Of a DNA stretch of 33,119 nt, positions 23,480 to 30,041 are shown in pieces. The translations under genes were made by a program, and so were the position numbers. The stretch covers positions 1 to 33,119 of the forward strand of contig JAUXIJ010000037.1 of the NCBI GenBank assembly GCA_030621085.1. Reading direction: 5' to 3'. Each line of letters begins with the position of its first letter. The first letter of the stretch is position 1. The notes under the pieces are model-generated. The model was given only the letters and a program-made list of their open reading frames with translations. It did not search any database and was not told the DNA's origin. This DNA comes from Candidatus Cloacimonadota bacterium. Lineage in GTDB: Bacteria > Cloacimonadota > Cloacimonadia > Cloacimonadales > TCS61.

Positions 23480-23571
23480 AAAATATTTTTTATAATTGAC
23501 AGTAAAAACATAAAATATTTTTTATTAATTGTGATTAATGTTGTATAAGGTTTATATAGTTTGAAGGTGAT
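23480..23571 (+). promoter_or_regulatory. Putative control region of the methyltransferase gene
   Basis: Two identical 14-base copies of AAAATATTTTTTAT (23480-23493 and 23512-23525) begin 32 bases apart, about three turns of the helix, flanking a TTGACA box (23496-23501). ATTAATTGTGATTAAT follows, an inverted pair of ATTAAT, and then TATAAG and TATATAG -10-like boxes. A DNA-binding domain is fused to the methyltransferase, so these may be its autoregulatory sites (inference). Confidence 0.5.
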
Positions 23572-24636
23572 ATGAAGAAGTATTATACCATAGGAGAAAC
23601 AGCAAAAATTATTGGTGTAAGTTCTCAAACATTGCGGAGATGGGACAGTAATGATAAATTCAAACCTGTAAGGCATCCAATAAATAATTTCAGGGTATAT
23701 ACTGATGATCAAATAAATAATTTTCAAACTATTTTAGAATTGAATTTACAAATAAAAAAAGAATTTCCAGAGATTGAATTAGAACCATATTTTGAAACTA
23801 ATTTTGGAAAACTTTATAATTGTGATGTTTTAAAGTTTCTCAACAGCCTGAAATCTCAATCTGTTGATTTGATTTTTGCTGATCCACCATATAATATCAA
23901 AAAAGCTGAATGGGATACTTTTGAATCACAAAAAAAATATATCGAATGGAGTATGAAATGGATCGAAGAAGCTTATCGTGTTCTTTCCCCAATAGGTTCA
24001 ATTTATATATGTGGGTTTTCTGAGATTTTAGCAGATATTAAATGGGCAACTAATGGTTTATTCAAAGGATGTAAATGGCTGATTTGGTTCTACCGTAATA
24101 AAGCAAATCTCGGAAATGATTGGGGACGCTCTCATGAAAGCTTGCTTCACCTTAGAAAATCTAAACAAATTATTTTTAACATAGACGAAGTTAGGATATC
24201 TTATAATGCCCATACATTGAAATATCCAAAAAGAACTCAAGCTGAATCTTCTCAGTATAATAACGGAAATAAAAAGTATCTCTGGACCCCAAACCCAAAA
24301 GGTGCTAAACCAAAAGATGTATTCGAGATACCTACTCTTTCCAATAGTTCATGGGAAAAAACATCACATCTTACCCAAAAGCCTGTTGAATTAGTAAAAA
24401 AAATTGTATTAGCATCTTCAAATCCGAATAGTATTATTGTTGATCCATTTGGAGGTTCAGGCACAACTTATGCAGTAGCGGAAGCTCTTGAAAGAAATTG
24501 GATAGGCACTGAACTCAAAATTGAATATTGTGATATTATTAAAAATCGACTTAAAGATATAAATCACATTGAAAAAATTAAATTGGGTAAAGAAGAATTA
24601 AAATCAAAACAAAGAAGAGAAAAACTTAGAGCTTAA
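23572..24636 (+). CDS. DNA methyltransferase with N-terminal MerR-type helix-turn-helix
   Basis: The product has 354 residues. Residues 1-50 (YYTIGETAKIIGVSSQTLRRWD, then PINNFRVYTDDQI) are a MerR/excisionase-type helix-turn-helix with its wing. The methyltransferase follows: L-Y-N-C-D-V-L near 81, motif IV D104-P-P-Y107, and motif I VDPFGGSGTT near residue 290. Motif IV before motif I makes it a beta-class amino-methyltransferase (N6-adenine or N4-cytosine). The Lys/Arg-rich end suggests a basic tail. It converges on the endonuclease gene with an 11-base tail overlap. The fused helix-turn-helix may control transcription of the pair, as separate C proteins do elsewhere, or help in target binding. 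The region looks more AT-rich than the housekeeping genes around it. Confidence 0.9.
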   Translation: MKKYYTIGETAKIIGVSSQTLRRWDSNDKFKPVRHPINNFRVYTDDQINNFQTILELNLQIKKEFPEIELEPYFETNFGKLYNCDVLKFLNSLKSQSVDLIFADPPYNIKKAEWDTFESQKKYIEWSMKWIEEAYRVLSPIGSIYICGFSEILADIKWATNGLFKGCKWLIWFYRNKANLGNDWGRSHESLLHLRKSKQIIFNIDEVRISYNAHTLKYPKRTQAESSQYNNGNKKYLWTPNPKGAKPKDVFEIPTLSNSSWEKTSHLTQKPVELVKKIVLASSNPNSIIVDPFGGSGTTYAVAEALERNWIGTELKIEYCDIIKNRLKDINHIEKIKLGKEELKSKQRREKLRA

Positions 24637-25510
24637 TCAATTTCCAAATATCTTCTGTTAGAAATTTTGAGAAGTGAAAAATATGTTTTCTGAAGTTGCT
24701 TTCTTTAGCCCTTGGAGGAACATCAACATAATACACACCTTCTAATTTTGTAAGAAATTTTGTATAAACCATAAATAAATTTGAGACTAACGTATAACTA
24801 ATTTTATTATCTTGCTTACGTTGAACATCATTCAGAAAAATTCCTACAACTTTCACATCATGTTTTACAAACTTTTTCATAAGCAGTTTATCAATAAATA
24901 TTTTTGACATTCTATCTTTTGAAGTTGTTTTCAATGAAAGCACAATTTCTTTTGGATGAACATTAGATGAATTTGATTGAACGTCATCATAGGGAGAAAT
25001 AATTAAATCAGTCTCACATCTATAATAATTATTTTTTGAATAGGGAATTTTTAAAATAACTTTTTTATTTGAAATACCAAGCTCATTAATAATTGACCTT
25101 ATTAATTCTTCAAATCTATTTCCAACATGTTTCTTTGCGCTATTACTCTCGACTAATAGATCTAATCCCATTCCTATTGATTGTTGAATTGTATAAACAA
25201 CAGTATCAATAACATTATTTTGCTCTTTTACAATCCTGCTTTTCTTATCAGATATTTGCTTTAGTAAGCTAATAAAAGAATAAAATTGCTTATTAAATTC
25301 ATCCTTATTGAAAATGAAGATATTTGAATTAATTGGTCTTATATATTTCTTAGTACCTCCGGATTCTGATACTAAAAGAAAATAATCTCTGTATTGTCTT
25401 TTTGCGGTAATAACATTTTCGATATGTGAAAGAACTCTATTTGTAATATCAGCAAATTCTTGCAAATTTTCTTTTGGTTTTTGTAAGTCTTTTGCTAGTG
25501 AAATTAACAT
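24626..25510 (-). CDS. Putative type II restriction endonuclease
   Basis: The product has 294 residues, starting at the ATG (25510-25508) with GGAG 6 bases upstream. The call rests on the convergent methyltransferase partner and on a PD-(D/E)xK-like pattern: E134/E135 in NRFEELIRSII, D168 in RCETDLIISPYDD, then L-S192-L-K194-TTSKDR as the second half, with Ser where Asp/Glu is usual. The K-T-T-S-K-D-R segment is reminiscent of several type II enzymes. The N-terminal 125 residues are helical and unassigned. The start codon overlaps the hutU stop (ATGTTAA), so it may be translated from the hutU transcript. Recognition sequence unknown. Confidence 0.72.
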   Translation of the reverse strand: MLISLAKDLQKPKENLQEFADITNRVLSHIENVITAKRQYRDYFLLVSESGGTKKYIRPINSNIFIFNKDEFNKQFYSFISLLKQISDKKSRIVKEQNNVIDTVVYTIQQSIGMGLDLLVESNSAKKHVGNRFEELIRSIINELGISNKKVILKIPYSKNNYYRCETDLIISPYDDVQSNSSNVHPKEIVLSLKTTSKDRMSKIFIDKLLMKKFVKHDVKVVGIFLNDVQRKQDNKISYTLVSNLFMVYTKFLTKLEGVYYVDVPPRAKESNFRKHIFHFSKFLTEDIWKLIKL

Positions 25511-27543
25511 TTTTTCTCCAACCCTTCTTCCACAACTTTCTTTATCAACTCATCTTCCGGAACGAACGGCAAAGTAATATGGTCAGTCTTAGAAAATTTC
25601 TGATTAAATTCAATAGCAGTTTCAATTGAATTCGGATTTCTTGCCCAGGCACGTCTTGCCACTCCGCACATCACGTCCCAGGGAAAAGCAAGCTTGAGAA
25701 TTTCATCCACGCGTTTGCTGCCGTCCAGCACCATTCCGAATCCGCTGTTGGAAACCTTTCCAATTCCTACACCGCCACCATTGTGAAGGGTGACCATGCT
25801 CATGCCGCGAGCGGCATTGCCGGCGTAACATTCTGTGCTCATCTCTGCCATAATATTTGAACCGTCTTTTATATTGGAAGTTTCTCGGTAGGGTGAATCT
25901 GTTCCGCCGGTGTCGTGATGATCACGACCGAGCATGATGGGACCAACTTCCCCACTTTTTACCATTTCATTGAATTTGAGAGCGATTGCCAGTCTGCCGG
26001 GAGCATCCTGATAAAGTATGCGAGCTTGCGTTCCCACCACCAGTTTATTTTTCATGGCATCACGCACCCAGATGTAATTATCCATATCCTGGTATCTTAA
26101 TTTTTCACGGCATTTGCTGATGATCTCTGCTGCTGCATTATCTGTTTTAATCAAATCTTCTTCTTTGCCGGAAAGGCATACCCAGCGGAATGGACCATAA
26201 CCATAATCGAAAAGTTCCGGACCCAAGATATCTTCTACATAGCTTGGGAAGATGAATCCTTCATAAGTATTTTCACCGTTTTTGGAAATCTCTTTTACTC
26301 CGGCATCAAATACAGCTTTCATGAAGCTGTTACCGTAATCAAAGAAATAAACACCACGTTCATCCAGGATTTTAATAAATTCAAAATGACGTTTTAAAGA
26401 TTTATTTACAAGTTTGATGAATTGTTCTCGATTCTCTGCCAGCATTTTGGTTCTTTCTTCAAAAGTAAGACCCTGCGGACAATATCCGCCATCATAAGCT
26501 GCATGACAGGAAGTCTGGTCGGATAAAAGATCGATGTGTACATTTGCTTTTACAGCATATTCCAGAAGGTCAACGATATTGCCATGGAAAGCAATGGAAA
26601 TGCTTTCTTTTTTTTCAAGATATTCCTGAGCAAGATTAAATGCTTTTTGGGGAGAATCTACAACCTTTCCGACCCAGCCTTGTTTGTGACGGGTTTCGAT
26701 GCGGGAAAGATCAACTTCTGCAAAAATGCCGGCTCCTTTGGCAATTTCCACTGCTTTCGGTTGTGCTCCGCTCATTCCACCCAAACCGGAAGACACAAAA
26801 AGTTTTCCCCTTAAATCTCCATCAGAAGGAACACCAAGTTTCATCCTCCCTGCAATAAGGAGCGTATTATAAGTTCCATGCACGATTCCCTGCGGACCAA
26901 TATACATCCAGCCGCCGGCAGTCATTTGTCCGTAATTTGCAACACCGAGAGCATTGGCACGATTGAAATCTTCCTGGTTGTCGAACTCTCCTATCATCAA
27001 ACCATTTGTATTGATCACACTAGGAGCTTGCGGACTGGATTTGAACAAACCCAGCGGATGTCCGCTCATACAGACGAGTGTGTTTTCATGAGTAAGATTT
27101 TCCAGATATTTTTTGATGAGAAGATACTGCATCCAGTTCTGGCAGACAGCACCGGTTTCACCATAGGTTACTAGTTCATACGGATAGAGTGCAGTTTCAA
27201 AATCGAGGTTATTATCTATCATCACCTGGAATGCTTTCCCTTCCAGACACTTACCTTTATATTCATTAACCGGTTTGCCGTAAATGCGTCCTTCCGGTCG
27301 GAAACGATAACCGTAAATATGACCGTGTGTAAGCAGTTCATCTAACAATTCAGGTGCTAGTTTTTCATGAAGTTCATTTGGAATATAACGAAGAGCATTT
27401 TTCAAAGCAAGAGCAATTTCCTTTTTAGTTAAGTTCATTTCCCGGTGGGGAGCTCTTCTTATTCCTTCTTCAAATTTATTATATTCCGGAAGTATGGAGT
27501 CAAGTTTGATAGTCATTGCTTTTGAAATATCCAGATTATTCAT
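25504..27543 (-). CDS. hutU: Urocanate hydratase, long form
   Basis: The product has 679 residues, close to the animal-type enzyme (about 676) and longer than the usual bacterial HutU (about 555). It hydrates urocanate to imidazolonepropionate with a bound NAD in histidine degradation. Conserved segments include YGETGAVCQNWMQYLL, MSGHPLGLFKS, MTAGGWMYIGPQGIVHGTY, SSGLGGMSGAQPKA, DQTSCHAAYDGGYCPQGL, GYGPFRWVCLSG, VVGTQARILYQD, GRDHHDTGGTDSPYRETSN and LHNGGGVGIGKVSNSGFG. It supplies the precursor for formiminoglutamate, used by the ftcD product at the left end of the window. It starts 9 bases after the upstream unknown gene, with AGGA in the overlap of stop and spacer, so the two are probably cotranscribed. 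Confidence 0.96.
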   Translation of the reverse strand: MNNLDISKAMTIKLDSILPEYNKFEEGIRRAPHREMNLTKKEIALALKNALRYIPNELHEKLAPELLDELLTHGHIYGYRFRPEGRIYGKPVNEYKGKCLEGKAFQVMIDNNLDFETALYPYELVTYGETGAVCQNWMQYLLIKKYLENLTHENTLVCMSGHPLGLFKSSPQAPSVINTNGLMIGEFDNQEDFNRANALGVANYGQMTAGGWMYIGPQGIVHGTYNTLLIAGRMKLGVPSDGDLRGKLFVSSGLGGMSGAQPKAVEIAKGAGIFAEVDLSRIETRHKQGWVGKVVDSPQKAFNLAQEYLEKKESISIAFHGNIVDLLEYAVKANVHIDLLSDQTSCHAAYDGGYCPQGLTFEERTKMLAENREQFIKLVNKSLKRHFEFIKILDERGVYFFDYGNSFMKAVFDAGVKEISKNGENTYEGFIFPSYVEDILGPELFDYGYGPFRWVCLSGKEEDLIKTDNAAAEIISKCREKLRYQDMDNYIWVRDAMKNKLVVGTQARILYQDAPGRLAIALKFNEMVKSGEVGPIMLGRDHHDTGGTDSPYRETSNIKDGSNIMAEMSTECYAGNAARGMSMVTLHNGGGVGIGKVSNSGFGMVLDGSKRVDEILKLAFPWDVMCGVARRAWARNPNSIETAIEFNQKFSKTDHITLPFVPEDELIKKVVEEGLEKKC

Positions 27544-27552
27544 AAATGTATC

Positions 27553-28365
27553 CTATTCGATAATTCCGGTTTTTGTGAAATCCGCCAAAACTCCATTCTC
27601 TTCGGTGAGTAATTGTTTTATTTTGCAATCTAAAGCATCTACTGCATCCATAGTGATATCATTATTTCCTGAGACATATTGCTTTCGCAGAACACAGATA
27701 GAATCGATCTGGGAAGATTTTATATCCGGTGAAAAACCTTCTTCCAGGGTTTCTGTAACGATGATAGTTTTAGATTTCTCAAAGGTGGTTTTCGCCATAT
27801 TTGCATAATAATCGATATGAATGAAATTAACTTCGGTAAGATTTGTAAAAGTATGAAATACGATTAGTGGAAAAACTGTTTTGTATTTTTTGAAACTCCG
27901 CTTTCCGCTTACCCGGTATTGAAAATCGAATTCCTGGGTTAATTGCAACAATTGAGGTGAAGATGATTGTTCAAAATTCAAATCTTTTTCAAAAGAAGAC
28001 AAACTTAAAGGATTGAATTTGAGATTTGTATTAAACGCCTGGAAGCCCCATTTTATGCCAAGATAAGATAATATCTTCCTTCGATTCATCAGGATTGAAA
28101 TAAGATCGTTCAGGTAATAGTTGGAAAACACATCCGAATCTTCTTTGAATCCTTTTTCAGATACTGCGTTGAATTTGAATTTCCTGTTTGAGATAGCTTT
28201 GATAAACTTGTTCAATGCATTTACCAGGTTCTCGTTAGATCCCTTTTTCTCAGCGGCTGCTTTCTCAAAATTCTTCCACTTAAGACCAATCTCGTGTAAA
28301 TACATGGAATTAACCGGATTCTTCTCCTTTTTCAATAACTCTTTCAGAATATCCTTATAAAACAT
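27553..28365 (-). CDS. Unrecognised protein upstream of hutU
   Basis: The product has 270 residues from the ATG at 28365-28363, preferred because AGAGG lies 4 bases upstream; in-frame ATG (28380) and TTG (28383) starts are weaker. I do not recognise the family. The N-terminal half is Lys-rich and helical. The C-terminal half alternates strands (YKTVFPLIVFHTF, VNFIHIDYY) and ends with KTIIVTETLEEGFSPDIKSS, then IDSICVLRKQYVSGN. That ending faintly recalls the last strands of some type II restriction endonucleases, which would fit the nearby methyltransferase, but I would not assign it. No signal peptide or membrane segment is seen. Confidence 0.6.
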   Translation of the reverse strand: MFYKDILKELLKKEKNPVNSMYLHEIGLKWKNFEKAAAEKKGSNENLVNALNKFIKAISNRKFKFNAVSEKGFKEDSDVFSNYYLNDLISILMNRRKILSYLGIKWGFQAFNTNLKFNPLSLSSFEKDLNFEQSSSPQLLQLTQEFDFQYRVSGKRSFKKYKTVFPLIVFHTFTNLTEVNFIHIDYYANMAKTTFEKSKTIIVTETLEEGFSPDIKSSQIDSICVLRKQYVSGNNDITMDAVDALDCKIKQLLTEENGVLADFTKTGIIE

Positions 28366-28450
28366 AATACCTCTTTTCATCAAAAAAAATTTAATTAATA
28401 CTTAAATATTCCTAAATGTTCACATAAACGAAACTTACTTTATCGCATTT

Positions 28451-28504
28451 TTTGTCAAATATCTTTTGTATAAATGATATTCAATCAATTTTAAATTTGA
28501 CAAA
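28451..28504. promoter_or_regulatory. Spaced inverted repeat TTTGTCAAAT / ATTTGACAAA between divergent genes
   Basis: Perfect 10-bp arms at 28451-28460 and 28495-28504 are separated by 34 bases and lie between the minus-strand unknown gene and the plus-strand amidohydrolase. Each arm contains TTGACA reading outward on its own strand, so they may be divergent -35 boxes or two binding sites for one regulator. No convincing -10 box was found on either side. Confidence 0.5.
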
Positions 28505-28542
28505 TCCTCTTGAGATTAGAGCTTCACTTTAGTGAGGTTATC

Positions 28543-29892
28543 ATGATATTAATAAAGAATGCACTGGTGTCGGCAGGAAATAATAATGAAACAAAGCTTG
28601 TGAATATCCTCTTCGATGAAAAGATAAAACAGATCTCGGAAGAATCCATTAGCGTTGAAGTTACCGAAGCCATCGATTTACAGAGCAAGCTCCTCATCCC
28701 GGGTTGCATCGATGCACACGTTCATTTCAATGATCCGGGTTATACTCATCACGAGGATTTTACAAGTGGTACAACAGCCGCTGCTTATGGTGGTATCACC
28801 ACTGTTATTGATATGCCTTGCACTTCCATTCCACCGGTCACAAATAAAAAGAATTTACATATAAAACTGGATGTAATAGAAAAAAAAGCAGTCGTTGATT
28901 TTGCCCTGTGGGGAGGAATTAGAAGCAATGATTTTCCACTTTCGAAAAAAAAGATACTCGAACTCTGGGATGAAGGAATTGTAGGTTTTAAATTATATAC
29001 AATATCAGGAATGGATACTTTTTCTGCTATTTCATACAAAGATATCGAAAAGATATTTCGTTCATTTCCTGATCTTTTATTTGCCTTTCACGCAGAAGAT
29101 GAAGAAATAATAAAAAATGCTGTAACTGGATTTTCGTTAGAGGAATTAGCGAAATTAGAAAGCTATGTTTACGCTCGACCTGTAGCAGCAGAATACACGG
29201 CAGTATTGGAAATCCTAAAAATTGCCAAAAACAATCACGTGCATTTCGTGCATATCAGCAGTAAAAAAGCTGCAGAATTGATATGGAAAGCTAAAAAGAA
29301 AATGGACGTAACTTTTGAAACCTGCCCACATTTCCTGCAATTCACAGCAGATGATTTTCCTGAATTGAAAGGCAGACTTAAAACTGCTCCCTCTGTAAAA
29401 TTTGAAGAAGATAAGTTGTTTTTACGTTCCTGCCTGAAAAATGGTTTAGTAGATTTCATTACTACCGATCATGCCGGCTGTGACTGGAAGACAGAAAAAG
29501 AACTGGATGATTTTTCCAAAGTTTACAGTGGAATTCCCGCTACTGAATTGATGATCCCTTATCTTTTTTCGGAATTCCATTTAAAAGAGAAAGTTCCATT
29601 AGCCACCATGATCAAACTCACTTCCAAAAACCAGGCTAGAAGATATGGTTTATTTCCCAATAAAGGCAGCTTGCAAATTGGCACCGATGCAGATTTTACA
29701 GTGATAGATTTAAAAAAAACATTTCAGGTGGATGAATCAAAATTACATTCGCTGGGCAAGTATTCACCTTTTAATGGCAGCACATTCAATTGCTCGATAG
29801 ACAAAACAATTGTGCGTGGAAAGGTTGTATTTGACGCAAAAAAAGGACTGCTGCAAAAACCCGGCTGGGCAAAATTTATTCGGAGAACCTGA
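28543..29892 (+). CDS. Dihydroorotase/allantoinase-like cyclic amidohydrolase
   Basis: The product has 449 residues from the ATG at 28543 with GAGG upstream; an in-frame ATG at 28510 is less likely. Two-metal ligands of the amidohydrolase superfamily are all present: H59 and H61 in DAHVHFNDPG, the carboxylated lysine K150 in VGFKLYT, H183 in FHAEDEE, H237 in VHISS and D309 in ITTDHAG. GTTAAAYGGITTVIDMP and ETCPHFLQFT are closer to allantoinase and type I dihydroorotase than to imidazolonepropionase. The C-terminal part (GTDADFTVIDLKK and IVRGKVVFD) is the usual small beta domain. It hydrolyses a cyclic amide such as dihydroorotate or allantoin. No pyrimidine gene is adjacent to decide which. 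Confidence 0.87.
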   Translation: MILIKNALVSAGNNNETKLVNILFDEKIKQISEESISVEVTEAIDLQSKLLIPGCIDAHVHFNDPGYTHHEDFTSGTTAAAYGGITTVIDMPCTSIPPVTNKKNLHIKLDVIEKKAVVDFALWGGIRSNDFPLSKKKILELWDEGIVGFKLYTISGMDTFSAISYKDIEKIFRSFPDLLFAFHAEDEEIIKNAVTGFSLEELAKLESYVYARPVAAEYTAVLEILKIAKNNHVHFVHISSKKAAELIWKAKKKMDVTFETCPHFLQFTADDFPELKGRLKTAPSVKFEEDKLFLRSCLKNGLVDFITTDHAGCDWKTEKELDDFSKVYSGIPATELMIPYLFSEFHLKEKVPLATMIKLTSKNQARRYGLFPNKGSLQIGTDADFTVIDLKKTFQVDESKLHSLGKYSPFNGSTFNCSIDKTIVRGKVVFDAKKGLLQKPGWAKFIRRT

Positions 29893-29936
29893 TCTGAGTA
29901 TCGACTCGTAAAGAATGACAAGTCGAAACGTTTTGA

Positions 29937-30033
29937 AACTTGACACAAGTCTGAAAGATCTTGTGTTAAGTTGAATATCTAAAACAACTTAAGTCAAGAT
30001 TGTCCAGCAACTCAGGACAACTTAACTCAAGTT
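29937..30033. terminator. Hairpin-rich spacer between convergent genes, likely bidirectional terminator
   Basis: AACTTGACACAAG (29937-29949) pairs with CTTGTGTTAAGTT (29960-29972), 13 bp with one G-U. Next come two near-identical 17-base copies starting ACAACTTAA (29984-30000 and 30017-30033, 15 of 17 matching), with TTGTCC/GGACAA pairing between them. It lies between the ends of the amidohydrolase (+) and the secreted nuclease-like gene (-). Confidence 0.6.
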
Positions 30034-30041
30034 TTACGAAT

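Larger units (their letters stand above)
23125..23571. other. 447-bp gene-free region with hairpins and short direct repeats
   Basis: No coding frame here looks like a protein. It holds, in order: a hairpin CCTCTCTT/AAGAGAGG (23141-23164), a 10-bp perfect hairpin (23204-23226), a hairpin CCGAACCG/CGGTTTGG (23238-23257), a stretch at 23275-23400 that is richer in G and C than its surroundings, a 20-bp direct repeat (23420-23439 and 23453-23472), and AT-rich repeats before the methyltransferase. It forms the left edge of the restriction-modification island and may mark an insertion scar or a worn-down repeat element. Confidence 0.6.

Noticed and set aside
28543..29892. Imidazolonepropionase (hutI), expected near hutU
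   Set aside because: The motifs HVHFNDPG, GFK and HAED, and the carboxylated Lys, are those of dihydroorotase/allantoinase-type enzymes, not of HutI.
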